Assembly (NCBI GenBank): GCA_026873275.1
Contig: JANTUC010000015.1
Location: 1,116,001-1,180,000 of the forward strand
DNA length: 64,000 nt
Direction of reading: 5' to 3'
DNA from: Pseudopithomyces maydicus
Taxonomy: Eukaryota > Ascomycota > Dothideomycetes > Pleosporales > Didymosphaeriaceae
Shown here: piece after piece, positions 34,799 through 47,310 of the stretch
Numbering within the stretch: position 1 is the stretch's first letter
How the letters are laid out: every line of letters begins with the position of its first letter
The notes under the pieces: model-generated
The model's database searches: none
The model's input: only the letters and a program-made list of their open reading frames with translations
What the model was told of the DNA's origin: nothing
Position numbers and translations under genes: made by a program

Positions 34799-36171
34799 TT
34801 CTGATATTTCGGTAGATTATATGCAAGCTCAGCCACGTAGAACAACACACGCTATAGCAGCCCTACGACCGATTCAAGAAGGCTGTGGAGCCTAATAATA
34901 TCCCCGTGCTGCATTTAAAAATTTGCAGATAAAGAATCTCCTAACTTCAGACATCACTTAGCCGGCACTGACAGCTTACGTGCGTGACAGCTTACGTACG
35001 TACGTAGCCAGAGATTTATACGCTTTGATCTTAATGATTCGCTAGGACATACCAAATATTACGGTCGGGCGATAACCGATGAACCAGCGGCTGTACATAC
35101 CCGTCTAAACGTGGTTTCATGCGCGCGCATATGGGCGCATGAAAGCAAGCGCGACTAGATACATGTTGGTTAGGTTTTTTTCGCAGGCTAAATATGTGAA
35201 AAGCAAGACCTCCTTTTTGTAGCGGCTTGGGCTTTGAATCCTCAATCTCTATGCCACATCAGCGTTACGAACAGCTATCCATTCAGAGCGTAGTGCAGGA
35301 AAGAAACTCGAATGGTGGCGTGTCAGCAATTTTACATAAGCGACGTCTATTCCTTTTTTCGTATGTTATGTTGAACTTTCCGCAAATGGAAACGAGGCTG
35401 AAGGTTGTCGTGCGTGGACAACAGTGCCGTCGCAGTAAGATATTTTAGGCCCGTTTAAAGCATCGTCATAGTGAGGACATGAATGGTCCCTGGCTGCTCC
35501 AGGGCTCCAGCTTAGAAAATAGCACGTGTTGAGGGACCCATCTAGCAGAAAGGGTTTAGTGAGGGGAGATCGTTTCAGGAGGCTAGCAGCACTAAGTCGG
35601 AGGGGGAGGAGGCTATACGAGGGCAAACGGATGATCTTCAGGCAACCGAAGTCTCTCAAAGGCCTTTCTAGACACCCCGTTGAAGCTCATGTTGACCTAT
35701 GTAACGTTCGCACCGTGAGCGAACGGCTGGAGTTAACCGCGCCCTCCAGTGCAACATTAGTGATGTCCGCAGCTGACGACGCAGAGACTCCGAAAGTAGC
35801 TGAAAATGAAGGATCGAGGTGGCACGTTCACAAGGGAAATGCTGTAGTAGTCCAGTAAGATGACGAACTGGACCTGACTACCTCGCTTAGGCATTGCACA
35901 ACGCGCCACCCCAACTCTGGACCCTACTGTGTGCTACCCGGCGTCATCCTAAAATATCACATGCAGTATGCCGTGCGAAGCCTTTAATACAAACGTGGGG
36001 TCTCCCATCTGTTCCCAACCTGAGCGTTTGGCCCCGTCAACGGAATGTCCTGTCATGCTTAACATTGAATATCTTATCTCTGATTGCTAAGAGCAATCAG
36101 TTCCTTCTTTTACACTTCGCTTATTATCCTTCTTGCGTCTTGCATCTTCCGATACTCATTTACTAATTCTT
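34799..36171. other. Intergenic, no gene supported
   Basis: About 1.4 kb. Contains a small tandem motif around 34970-35006 (acagcttacgt twice, then acgtacgtacgt). Frames at 35360-35860 are short and domain-free. Confidence 0.5.
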
Positions 36172-37583
36172 ATGCTTCCGGGACGCCCACGCTTGCTTGC
36201 TCCAATGTTGCCCACATCACATCTCCGCGCACGCTCCTATCGCATTTATTTTCTGGTCGCCCTATCCTTTGGACTCACATTTCTCTTGTTATGGAAAGGT
36301 TCCGCCCATGTAGAAGTTCCAGCTTGGTTCGAGAAGTCTTCTTCTGTTCAGCCTGATGCGCGAGATGCACGTTGCCTCAGCTTTCCGGATCCGGGCACCA
36401 TCGCCATCGCCGTGAAAACCGGTGCCACCGAGGCTGTAGAGAAGATCCCGGTGTTGATGCGCACTTCGTTGCAATGTGCAAAGAACGTGAAGATCTTCTC
36501 GGATCTCGAGCAGGATATCGCTGGATATCACCTCCATGATGCCATTGCCAACATCTCAGAGTCGGCAATGGAAGGCAACACAGACTTCGACTTCTACCGG
36601 AAATTGAAAGAAGCAGAGAAATATGGCCAGATAGAGAAGATGCTGACAGGGTCGGATGATCCAACAAAGCCGTCTAATATGGATGCATGGACTTTGGACA
36701 AATACAAACAACTTCATGCTCTCGAAAGCCTGTACGCGGAATTTCCAAACAAGGACTGGTACATGATGATTGATGCCGACTCATACATCGTGTGGCCCAA
36801 CCTTCTGACATGGCTCAAGCAAATGCCAAATCCATGGAGGAAGAAGCTGTACATAGGCTCTCAGACCCAGATCGATGGCAAAGTGTTCGCTCACGGCGGA
36901 AGCGGCATGATCATGTCACAGGCCACCATGCACGAATTCGCAGTCGTCAACAAAGGCATCGCAGAAAAATGGGACAAGCCCATGCGCGACCACTGCTGCG
37001 GCGACTACATCATCGGTGTCGCTCTCAAGGAGATGGGAATACCGCTGAAATACGCCTGGCCCATCATCAACGGAGAAAAGCCGCTCACACTTCCTTTTGG
37101 ACCATCGCACTGGTGCCAGCCTCTCGTGACGATGCACCACGTTGGACCCGAAGAAATGAACGACATTTCGAATTTTGAACTTTCACGGAAGAAGAAAGAT
37201 GTAAGATCAGCGCTATCTCCAGCTAAATGGTGACGATAGCTGACAAGCTACAGGGACCCCTCATACTCGCCGACCTCTATAACGCCTTCGTCAAAGACGT
37301 GCTTCCCGATAAACTTGACGGATGGGACAACCAATGCGGGGATGAAAAGACCGACGTAGACTCCTACGAGACATGCCAAAAGAGGTGCGAGAATGACAAG
37401 GAATGCTTCCAATTCAATTTCGACGGCAAACAATGTGCTCTATGCCACGGCATACACCTTGGGTATTCTAAACCCTCGGATAAGGAGCCATCCGTTCGCA
37501 GCGGGTGGTTGGTAAACAGGATCAACGACTGGGTGAATAAGCAGCCAAAATGCAAGCCTAAGTTCCCCAAAATCGAGGCGTAA
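36172..37583 (+). CDS. GT31-like glycosyltransferase with C-terminal PAN/apple-like domain
   Basis: Type II membrane glycosyltransferase of the Golgi, 452 aa from two exons (36172-37200, 37254-37583). A short cytosolic tail is followed by a signal anchor at about residues 24-40 (YFLVALSFGLTFLLLW). The catalytic part carries the metal-binding DxD in YMMIDADSYI, then FAHGGSGMIMS, HCCGDYIIG and HWCQPLVTMHH, a pattern of fungal GT31/Fringe-like enzymes. After the intron a Cys-rich stretch (WDNQCGD, ETCQKRCEND, QCALCHG) forms a PAN/apple-like module used for protein or sugar binding. The likely role is modification of cell-wall or secreted glycoproteins; donor and acceptor are unknown. I chose ATG 36172 because the longer frame upstream has no ATG. 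Intact. Confidence 0.88.
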
Positions 37584-38260
37584 CCAAGGGGCTAGCTGGC
37601 GCTCGAGGGCGTACTAACTAACGGATCGGTCTCGCCAGTGCTGATTTGCTATGCGATATACGATATGCGATGCTCTAGCAACATTTTTGCTGAGTCTGTG
37701 TCATGAGCTCAGCATGCTAGAACGGACGGTTGGAATGTGTTTTTTAGACTGAATAGACCTTGAAGCCATTTTCATGGCAGAATTCCTCAACATGGTACAG
37801 ATTTAGCGATTTAGAGACACACGGAAAGATTGGGAGGATATCTGGATTCGATGTAAATATATACCCTTCCTATGATCGTTGCCTATCCGGCTCGTCAACG
37901 GGATTTTCTCGCATGTTTTTACCCGCGAGATAACGAAATGAAGTAGTAATTGATGATTTAACAAATAACCTTTAGGTTTGGTCTTGCATTATCTCTCTAC
38001 ACGAGACCTGCTCATTATTCGCGTGTTTAGATTTTCTGATTTGCCTTTTTTTCTTTTCCTCCACCAATTGACTTTGACTTCCCAAAGTTCCTCAAAATAT
38101 TTGTCTCAAAGCATAACGTTTCCGACGCCCTACATTATCCGCGGTAGGTCTTACTCAACAGTACATACTGTAAATACACCTCCCGGGTCGCCAAACCCAA
38201 TCTTCGTAGTCAAACGAACTATTCAATAAAGAAGCACTGCTCCAAACCCATTCATACCAA
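37584..38260. other. Intergenic between convergent genes
   Basis: About 680 bp holding the two 3' ends. Nothing else seen. Confidence 0.55.
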
Positions 38261-39480
38261 CTATTCTGACCTCCTCCACACACTCGGCAACTCGGCCGGA
38301 ATCTCCAGCCCAAACAGCTCCATCAGACTCCGCCTAGCATTCGCCTCGACCACCTCATTATGCGGAAACTCCATTACAGGCGGCCCATCGTATCTTATAT
38401 GTGACCAGGAGCCCTCCTCGGTATGAATAGACTTTGCAGAAGCATTGGGCGCAACTTCGGAGCTAGTCTTGCCGCGCTTGAGAATCCACAGTACGGCTAT
38501 GCCCGTCATGGCGAGGACGGCGATGCCGGCTACCACGCTCCCGGCTATGATGCCTGTGTCGTGGGAGTTACCGGTCGGGGGTTCGACGCAGGAGATGAGG
38601 TTGAGGTGGTAATTGTTGATGGGCCGAGGCCTGGGCGCGCGGTGGAGAACGAGGAAGTGGCGGATGCGGTGGCAGGAGGAAGTCCGACTTGGGGGTTGTA
38701 GCATCAGTTCGTGTCATGGCTTTCGGGATGAAAACGGGGGATTTGGATGGAGAAGAAAGCTCGCGAGGGGTAAACATACCTGAATTCGGTTTTGTTCTAT
38801 ATAGAGTTGTTTCTGTTTGCATGTCCGACGCGCTCGATAGACAGTCGTAGGAGGTAAGTGCGCCGGTTGACAGTCCATATTCTGACCGTACTACATAGTG
38901 GACACAGACATAATTTCTGGTTTTGCAATCGAAGGTGGTTGTCCCTTGGGATCCTATTCCATACAAAGTATCAAGACTGCAATCGGTGAAGATTGGGTCG
39001 GTATCGGAGGTCTCTGATTTGGAGAAGGAAGTTGGAAAGGGAGTAGCAGCATCGGTAGAATTAGAGTCAATGGATCCGTATTTGACCCAGTGAAAATAGT
39101 TATTAGTTGTGGTTGTATACCATATTGAGCTCAAATCGAAGGGGTCCCCTTCAAAAGTTCAACTGAGTTAGAGTGGATTCGTGTGTTTGCATATTTCGTG
39201 CATGGTATCGTTGCTTACAAACAGTCGTAGTTATTCCATCTTTCGTATATTCACTGCCCGAGTAATAGCCCAACGTGGTCCGCGTTGGTGATTGGGTAAT
39301 AGTCAATGTTGTCGAAATGGTCGACGTCTCGGTCGCAGTCGCGGTATCGAGCGCATGGGAGACGCTTTCTAATTCTGTTTCGTCATTTTGACGTGTCCAT
39401 CCCACACCTATTGCCAGGACCAAGTGACCAGTGAATGTGTGAATAGTGTAGAGCAACGCAGCGGCCCGTATCAAGGCCAT
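38261..39480 (-). CDS. Single-pass Ser/Thr-rich membrane protein, one-base frame break
   Basis: Three exons (39480-39219, 39148-38780, 38687-38261) give about 352 codons. Layout: signal peptide (MALIRAAALLYTIHTF), a Ser/Thr-rich ectodomain with several Cys, a Thr/Ser/Pro stalk, one membrane segment (GIIAGSVVAGIAVLAMTGIAV), and a basic then acidic cytosolic tail. This is the layout of fungal wall-sensor or mucin-like proteins (Mid2/Wsc-like), but no named domain is visible. Stalk and membrane segment lie in different frames that meet at a five-G run (38577-38581) one base short. Alternatively a single 226-bp intron (38554-38779) would bypass the break, which is long for this genome. The first acceptor is a less usual AAG. 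Role at the cell surface is inference. Confidence 0.65.
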
Positions 39481-40519
39481 GATCCGGTCCAACTCACTCC
39501 ACCGGATCAACCAATCGTGTTCGGAAAAGACTGAATTTTCAAAGGAATGTGATGGTCGAAAAGGCGCACCTCAGAAACAGCTCGAGCGGGAGGCATATAC
39601 CATTCGTAGAACCCCCGTTCCGCCCCCGCATTCGAGGCCGGACTCCACCACGACTGTAATCAATTTTGGGATTGTGCATGGTAAACACATAACGGGCATC
39701 TGAAACTCCCAATGGGAGATTTTCCCCGCGCGCTGCGGCAAGGCGAATATGGCTGTGTCGCTGGGGGTTTATGTATGTGCTTGTTTGATGTGACGGTTCG
39801 TGATGTGGTGATTCGCTCGTGCCCGCCCCCACGCGATCATAACATGGATGAAGGGCTGTGTATATTGCCATCTTGTGTTACCTTGTCCGGTGTATATTAC
39901 TTTATACGAGAACAGAACGCTCGATATGAGGACATTGCCCCAAGGTTGCGACTGGGGTATTCTCCCTGTGTCATTCGCTATGCGGCACTTCCCGCAGTCG
40001 CCATTACCTCTACAACATTTATGATTTATGTCTTTTTACGCAAGCTCCATCCTATCATATTCTTCGCCCTCTTATTAAAGCTTCTGGTCGTATTATTCTG
40101 GAAGCTTATTTATCTGATAAAGATATGGTTGACTGTTGTCGGAATGATCTAGTTAGTTCTCCACGATGATAATTGATCAACTGGCAGAGATATGCGTCCG
40201 ATAAACACAGTAACCGCGAGACATATTCTAGAAAGACTGATTGATTGAACCCGCGTTATCGCAGTGTCTCATTGGGGTCTACGTTCCTTCCGTAAATATA
40301 AGATCGTGCGCACCTTCCCTGCCAGAAATGAGCAACACATGGAAGCACAAATCCGCTTGCGTAACGCCTGAGCACCGAAAAAATTCCCCTCAAACGATAA
40401 TCGTAATCATGAGTACCAATAACACAAGACACCCGTCTTGATCGCCAAAGCAGCCAGTACACCGCCAGACCCCCAAGAAATATCAACTCTCGGCGAAGAC
40501 CTCATCCTCAATCACCACC
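39481..40519. other. Intergenic with an unsupported ORF
   Basis: About 1 kb. A 146-codon frame on the plus strand (39712-40152) has a hydrophobic AT-rich end but no domain; I do not support it as a gene. The promoter of the membrane protein lies next to 39480. Confidence 0.5.
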
Positions 40520-41361
40520 TCACCTCCTCGCCCCACCCTTATTCCCCAGGAAATCCCCCGCATACTTCATAATCAGCTTCGGCCCCTCCTTCTTGATCAC
40601 CGGCAACGCATGCGTATAAAACATGTCCTTCGCCTGCCGCTGCCACTGAGGGACGTCCTTCCCTCCACCGCGCCTGCCATCCCTTAACATTCTATCATCG
40701 TACCGATCGCGACCTCCCCGCCTGTCGTCGTAGTCGTCGCGCCGCCGCCGGTCATCATACCGATCACGATCATCGTACTCCCTACGTCGCGGCCGCTCGT
40801 CGTATCCGTACCCGTACCCCCGCGGTCGTCATAGTCGTCTCGTCGACGGGGAGGACGCTCATCGTACTCGCGGCGGCGGGGACGCTCGTCGTAGGCGCCG
40901 CGCGGGCGATCGTACCGGCTGTCGGAGTAGTATTCGTCGTCTCTAGGTTTGCGTCTCCGTTGGGGACGATTCGGGTCGTCGTAATCGTCGTCATGACTCG
41001 GGTACGGGGGCGCTCTCGGTGGGCCCGGGCTGTGACGCCGTCTGCGGGGCGGGGCATCGTCGGAGTCTGAGTCGGAAGGCGGAGGGCGCGCGCGGGGAGG
41101 GTCGCGGTAGGATTTTGAGCGGCGGGGAGGAGCACGCTCGCGGTCGCGGTCGTCCGAGGTCTCTTTGATGAAGTCCTTGACGGCGGCGAAGGCGCCGCGC
41201 ATGCCGCCTTTGTCGGCGGAGCGGTCCTGTGAGCGGGGACGGCGCGGCGGGCGTGAGCGCGCGGGCTGGTGGTGGTGGCCGCCGAATTCGTCCATGTAGT
41301 CTGGAGGGGAGGGGTCTCTGCGGCGGCGGTAGTCGCCGTAGGGAGAGGGGGACCGCGGCAT
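40520..41361 (-). CDS. Arg/Asp-rich low-complexity protein with conserved-looking C-terminal tail, one-base frame break
   Basis: Single exon, about 280 codons. The first ~220 residues are disordered and dominated by Arg, Asp, Tyr and Pro (SPSPYGDYRRRRDPSPP; many RYDDR/DERPRRR units), like RS/RD-type RNA-associated proteins. One ordered helix lies in between (MRGAFAAVKDFIKE). The C-terminus is non-repetitive and looks folded (WQRQAKDMFYTHALPVIKKE, then KLIMKYAGDFLG), which argues for a real protein. The two frames meet at a five-C run on the plus strand (40817-40821) one base short. Uncorrected, the protein ends in a Gly/Thr-rich out-of-frame tail. Function unknown; the composition suggests RNA binding or condensate formation, as inference only. 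Start at 41361 gives MPRSPSPYG. Confidence 0.65.
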
Positions 41362-42397
41362 TGCTATATGTATGGGTGGTTGCAATGTGCGTATGTGTGT
41401 ATGTAGGTAGGTGGGTGAATGGGTATCAGGCGACGCCCAGCAGGTCGCGCCAGCTGCCTGCCTATAAGCACGGCGGCGGGCATGACTGACCAGGGCGCGG
41501 GACCCTGCATTATTTGTTCGGGCCTAGGCACCGCCTGTCGTCATGCTCCACTCTGCCACACCGCCGCATTGCAGAATCACGCGGGAAACGTGGGCGGGTG
41601 TGCTCGCGGCAGGGCAAAAAGCTGTGTGCGCTGGCGGCTGGATGGAAGGCTGTGTCATCGTGCAGGCCGAAGTGGCGGATCGTCCTCCCCGCAACAGGGT
41701 CCTTAGCGAAACCGGCTTCGTCCGACAGATCCTGGGTGTTCGATTGAGAAGTTCACATTGTGTATGCTGGATGCCTCCACGGGGCTGGCTGGGTTTGCGC
41801 TACTACGAGCGTGGTCTGAGAAGGCGACGTACACGTGTAGGTCGGGGGCTTGGTTAGGAAGAATGGACTGTTGGCAGGTCATGAGCTTGCAGTGGTGGTC
41901 ACCGACCACGAGACTCTTTCTACCCGTGTTGAGCCCTGGAGCCCGATTCTCAAAACATGTGACTGCCATCTCAGGGCTCTACGAACAATGTAACCCCACG
42001 AGCTGTCTGGTGCGAGCTGAAAAGAATGATCTAGGGCCGACGGGGGAGCAGCCATAGAAACCTGCTCTGTGGCGAAGTCACTGCGCCACAGTGGCGACGG
42101 AAAGAGGTGCCGTGAACTGTGGACTGAGGCAAAAGTCAATGTTACAGTGGATATTGCTAAAACAGGTGCTAGTCCATCTTGTTCAAGGGTAAGTACACGG
42201 CATAGGCTATCGCCTAAATCTAAGGAGTGTGTCGACCCAGATCGCGATGTACCCATCCGACCCAAAAATCTCGTGAGCAATTCGGAATAATTCTGGCCCC
42301 CATGGCCCCAAGGAAACAATTCAAGAAGTCACATTGAGATACTAAATTGCCAGCAGAAACGCAAAATCCCGATACAACCATGACCACATCAAACCCC
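41362..42397. other. Intergenic, no gene supported
   Basis: About 1 kb of GC-rich sequence with long overlapping open frames on both strands. None has a recognisable domain or splice signals, and several are mutual shadows. Confidence 0.5.
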
Positions 42398-43879
42398 CTA
42401 CGTATACCACGTCGCCTCCGGCACCTCCCCCAACAACTGCCACCTCCCCAACTCCCTATTCTTATACGCCACCGGATCATGCAAAGTATGCGTCCTGACA
42501 TCTCTCCAAAACCGATCCAACCCCACCGTCAAACTCGTCGCCTTCGCCCCCGTGACCTCGAACACCCCCGCCGTGACCCTCAACCCCGTATCCGTCGTCA
42601 CCACCTTGGCGCTTGCGACCCACTCTGCCACTTCACCGCGCTGCCTTGCGGAGAGATTGCTGCGGGTGGAAAGGGCGCCGGAGTACTGTGAGTAGGTGAG
42701 GCTCACTTGCTCGCCGGCGCGATCGGCAAGTGCGACCGCGGCGCGCAGGTGGGCGTGGAAGTTGCCGTAGGTGGAGAGGATGTAGAATTCGTCTGTTGCG
42801 GCGTCTTTATTCTGATGACATGTTAGCGAATACTACGCAAGCATGTATACATATGTAGAATGGTATGTGCGTTTCTAGAGGACAAACTCACATCCCCTCC
42901 AAACGGCCACGCCCGCGTGTTCTTCACCGTATACTTGGACGCATAATCCAGCGCCCCGAGGGCGATCCCGAGATAGAAGTTGCTGAACACCAACTGAATG
43001 GTAGGAAGCAGTAGCGATGCGAACGGGATCTTGAGCACCTCCGGATCTGGTTTCTTTCCCTGTGGATCCCACCCCAGAGCATCGCTCCACGGCACAGAGA
43101 CTTTATCAATCTTGACAGATCCCGACTCAGTAAGTCTGAGACCAATATTCTTCCAGTCGTGCGAGAATTGGATGCCCGGTTGATGAGTCTGGGCAAATGC
43201 GAAAATATGGTCGTCCGTGCCGTCGAGCACGCCTTCCAGAACCGTCAAGTCGGAAACTACGCCGCCCGTGTTGAAATGCTTGAAGCCGGTGAAGACGATG
43301 TGATCCCCCTCGGACGTGATCTTGAGATCATTGTCTCGTGGGTTCACTGCGCCGCCGATGAAGTAGTTGTTTTCGATGATGAGCTTTTGGAAGCGTTCGG
43401 CTTGCTCCGGGTTGCCGACTACGTTGGCAGTGGTGGACCACAGGAGGTGGTATCCGAGGAGCATTCCGATGGATCTACGGAAATGGTAAGACTTTTTATA
43501 TTTTGGGGTCGAGGATTGGTCTATATTAATTTTATATCAGGGTAGGATTTGGATCCATAACTTACCCGTCCGATTCGGCTACTTTGCGGATGGCCCTGTA
43601 CCCTACGCTCCATGGTTGTTCTCCTCCGCCATACTTTTTCGATCCCAGAAGCTTTAACAGCCCAGAGTGTTTGAGAAGGGCAATTTCAGCACGGGGTGAC
43701 TTGTTTTCTTTGTCTCGTTGGCCGGCGTCTAAAGCGAGGACATCAGCTACCTCTTGAGCGCGCTGATTCCAGCCGCTCTCGTCATGAGGTAGCTGGGACC
43801 ATTTTGTTTTGTACTCTGCGTATACAGCCGGGTCTCGAAAATCGAATGCAATGCCGTTGGATTGATCTTGAGATCCCAT
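42398..43879 (-). CDS. Acyl-CoA-dehydrogenase-fold flavoprotein (DszC-like)
   Basis: Three exons (43879-43566, 43474-42892, 42811-42398) join in phase to 436 aa, the normal length of this fold. Seen: an N-terminal helical part (LGSKKYGGGEQPW, then MLLGYHLLWS), a central beta part (VFTGFKHFNTGGVVSDLTVL; IKIDKV-like strand and WDPQGK) and a C-terminal four-helix part (LGIALGALDYASKYT; VTGAKATSLTVGLDRFWRD; LHDPVAYKNRELG). This pattern fits the fungal acyl-CoA-dehydrogenase-like flavin-dependent monooxygenases related to thermophilic desulfurising enzymes, which use reduced flavin and O2, rather than true beta-oxidation enzymes. Substrate unknown. Neighbours do not suggest a pathway. Start at ATG 43879 (MGSQDQSNG) is preferred over longer non-ATG frames. 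Intact. Confidence 0.85.
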
Positions 43880-44446
43880 GCTTGCTGGTATTGTGAGAAT
43901 GAGCAATTCCTTCGGAACCGGGTTCTGGACTGAAGAGTAGAACCCATTCCAGCGCCCATTAAGTCTAAAAGCAAGTTTGTGAGCTTGCCATCTTGCCAAT
44001 GGCGTGATTGCGCCGACTCTGGCGCATGTGAGAGCTTATCGCACGTCTTCCTGTCGGATGAAGGTTATTCGGCAGGGACAGCACTGCAAGCCTGGAGAGA
44101 TGTCGTGATACAGCTTTAACATTCGCAATGCGGAGACCAAGCTCACGTAGCTCGGCCACCTGCATGGCAAAAATGCTTCGTATCCAGTGGATCCCCCACA
44201 CGTGATGAATGAGCATCTGCGGGGGCGGGCGGAACAAGCACGCGTAACTAACTATTTCAAGACTAACACGTATCAGGACACTACAAAGCACACTGCATCG
44301 GATGTTAGGCAATCGTGCCTCCTCATCACCTCATCCTGCTTTCATACAATGTGCACAGAAAAACTCCCCGTCTCATCCTTATTCGCCGATCTCCCGCCTG
44401 CAAGGTCCAGACCTGCTCCATGCACATGCCCATCTCCCAGCTTTAC
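43880..44446. other. Intergenic, no gene supported
   Basis: About 570 bp between two minus-strand genes; plus-strand frames here are antisense shadows of the transporter's last exons and its 3' side. Confidence 0.5.
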
Positions 44447-45466
44447 TTACAAGCTCTTCTTCCTCGTCTTCGCAAAGTACCGGGACGTATCACCAAGCGG
44501 CAATTCGACGATAGAATCCTTTAGCAAGAGGTGAAATGTAAGGTACCTGTTGAAATCTTAGCTCCAATGCATCTTCTTTGCAACCATAGAAGCCAATGCA
44601 CTTACCACCCTATCAACCCTGCAACAAAGCAGAACCCACCCCTCCCTTCTTCAGCGCAATCGCTGATTTAGGTGCGCCATCCGCTTCAGCGAAATAGCTG
44701 GCGGCTACCAGCAGGAATCCGAGGTCCACGGTGAAGAAGATGCCGATGTAGACTAGGTTTGTAGGTAAGGAAGCGACGAGGAATGTTAGGACGAAGACGG
44801 TCCATACTTTGTTTTAGTCGTTAGTTGAAAAGAAAGTGCTAGTAGAGAATCAATTAGCGACTTACGTATCATGAAGAAGCCCAGCGCGTTGTTCAGCTGT
44901 GCCGTGTCGTCGCCGTACGCAGCAGTGATTCCAAACGCCGGCGTGAGTATTGCTGCGTAGCCTGCATAGAAGAGACCTATATGAAGTCAGCCATCGGATC
45001 AAACTAATTCGTTGCAATCAAGAAGCGCATGATGCTGGTTTTGTGATCTTCACTACCCATCCAGACCAACTCACCAAATGCGCTGAAAACCGTATACGCG
45101 AACCCGTTCCCGACCGAGAGTTCCCATTGCGCAGTGACCACGAGACCAAATGCAGCGGCGAAGAAGAAATTGGCAACGTAGACGTTCGTGATTGTCACGC
45201 CGCGCCATTCCATCAGGCTCAGTGAAAGGGTCGTCAGAGTTGTCCCGAAGACACCAATAGCGAGGGCAGTCTACAAAATATTTAGCATGTATTTCATGAT
45301 GTGATGATGACCAGCGACTCACACCCGCCCCCAAGGTCTTCGCGGCCTTTGGATTCAGGTCTTCTCCGGAGTTCAAGTGTGTGTTCTGTTTTTCAAGATC
45401 CGAATTGGACGATGTATCTTTCGTGTTGGATTTTTGGATAACATCTTTATTTGGAAATGTTGACAT
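44447..45466 (-). CDS. Acetate/ammonium transporter family (GPR1/FUN34/SatP) protein, one-base frame break
   Basis: Six-pass plasma-membrane protein of the Ady2/AcpA/SatP family, which moves acetate or related monocarboxylates. Five exons (45466-45323, 45270-45075, 44976-44866, 44806-44606, 44546-44447) give about 250 codons, the normal length. Visible: a charged cytosolic N-terminus, NPKAAKTLGAG, then IGVFGTTLTTLSLSL, TNVYVANFFFAAAFGLVV, GNGFAYTVFSAFG, LFYAGYAAILTPAFGI, and the typical C-terminal VELPLGDTSRYF. In exon 4 the frame breaks at a four-C run on the plus strand (44639-44642) that is one base short. After it the frame reads FVAGLIGW and splices to the correct family C-terminus, so the gene is probably intact in the organism. 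Ion or substrate choice cannot be read from sequence. Confidence 0.85.
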
Positions 45467-47310
45467 TCTTTGCTGGAAAAAAGTGATTATACGATGGTCG
45501 AACAGAGTGGTAGTTTGAGCGAACATGTCGCTCTGCACATGCTGCTTTTCAGTCTCCGCTTGCGATCACGACCGTTGAAGCACACATGGCGTGCTTCCAT
45601 GTGCTTTGAGAGTTGCAAACATTGACAGGGCAGCCAATGATCTAGCATCTCGTTTTGGACCATACAAAAGGCGTTATAAAGAGGCTAGGGTCGATTGAGT
45701 TGACGCGGATGGCGTTAGCGCATATACAAAAGTTGCGAATGATGACGCTATACTATGGCGAGATTCGACCTTCACGTGAGCACATGAGCACCTGGGCACA
45801 TGGGACTTTGCAGTCTACGGTCACATGATCTCATGGTATTGATCCATTGGGCCGGAAGTAGTAGATTACATTTTACTTTTTTTTTGTATCTGCTTATTCT
45901 TCAGTACTGTAAATAGTCATGTTCTTCTTCCAGCCTTGATTCTGCTCAGGTCCTACCAGCTTAACGGAAAGGCGGAAAGACTGAACAATCTTCAGTATAT
46001 ACGTGCAGCTCTAAGCTTCCAGGATCTAGGTTTTCAGGTCATCAATTAATGTCGTATGGACCTATACAATTTGGAAATAAGTACAAAAGGTTTCAAGTCA
46101 ATACAACAACAGCGAAAAAAGTAGGTAACAAAAAGCATCTCCCTATTAGACAGCGTAAAAAGGTCGCGTAATAAAAGCGTGCGTAAAAAATAATTATACG
46201 AATTATTATTAGGCCGACCCGGTCTGGCATGTCTCCCATAGTAGCGGCACCTCAATACCTCAACACCATTATCGTGAGGCCTGGTGTCGCGGTGCTCGCC
46301 ATGGCAAGGACCTGTACAGGTCATGCCGACTCCAGCCAAAGGCAAACCAGACACAACGAATTTAACAATTCCAGGATCTAGCGATCTTTATTTTCATGGA
46401 AAATAGGAAGATCAAGATTAACGAAGTTATTGAATGTCCAGAAAAATGAGAGGAACCTAAAGATCTAGCTTCAAAGTCTAGCTTCCAAGCTGGTAACGCA
46501 AGCTACGCTGCCGTGGCATGAAGAGATCTGCAACTTCCATCTTTTCTAGATACCTCACGTTGATTGAGGCATCTCAAGGGCGTCGTCAAGATATCTTCAG
46601 CGTGGAACTCGACATACCAAGGGTCCAATTCCCAGAGAATTTTGCGCAACTGAAAAGCCGAGAAGCGAGTTCAGGGATAGCTAAGAATAAGTTAAACTAT
46701 CTTGAATCCAGTCACTATCGATAATGCTAGTCTAATTCTGCCGGGCCCAAAGTCTAAAGCTGATAATATAGTCAGCTGACCATCTCACAGCCTCCCGACC
46801 TGGATCGGCTCACTCCAGTCTCTCCAGCAGGCTGCGATGTATTACTCTATTCATTTCATGCAACATTCTCAGTCTTGGCGTACAGCAATAGCATCGAGTT
46901 TGACTTTCGGGGTCGGCCGGCGCCTCTGTGGCGTTGCGCATTTGCAAGTCATTCGTTGAGGACGAATCTCTTGCACTATCATATTACATGCAGCTGGTGG
47001 CGCATCGTCAGATGCTCTAGATTCTCGACCCCATATTGAGCTTGTTTCACCCCTGTGGCTGAAGATGTCCCTAGCGGATGAGGCGGAAAGATTCAGCTTG
47101 AAGACGACGCAATCGACTGACGACGCTCTAGTAATACGCAAACCTAGTCAATCTCAACTATTCCGTGTGAAATTCCGATTCTGAGAACCCACAGTCTAAG
47201 TTATTGATATGGTATGGTAATCGTAAATGACATATTCATTAGTGTGACATCATCGTGAAAAGCATTGAACGCTATCAGTCTAAAGTGGAAAGCTTCAACT
47301 CCAAGGTTAT
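45467..47310. other. Intergenic with one dispersed repeat copy
   Basis: About 1.8 kb. Contains repeat copy C at 46304-46369 and a short extra fragment of the same family near 46049-46069 (gtcgtatggacctatacaat). No frame of interest. Confidence 0.5.
46304..46369. repeat. Dispersed repeat, copy C
   Basis: Contains aaggacctgtacaggtcatg, ccgactccagccaaaggc and aaaccagacacaacgaa; best preserved copy together with copy A. Confidence 0.65.

Noticed and set aside
39712..40152. 146-aa plus-strand ORF with hydrophobic end
   Set aside because: No domain, AT-driven hydrophobicity, and it lies in the promoter side of the divergent membrane-protein gene.
41362..42330. Several overlapping 80-145 aa ORFs
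   Set aside because: GC-rich region with mutual shadow frames, no domain, no splice support.
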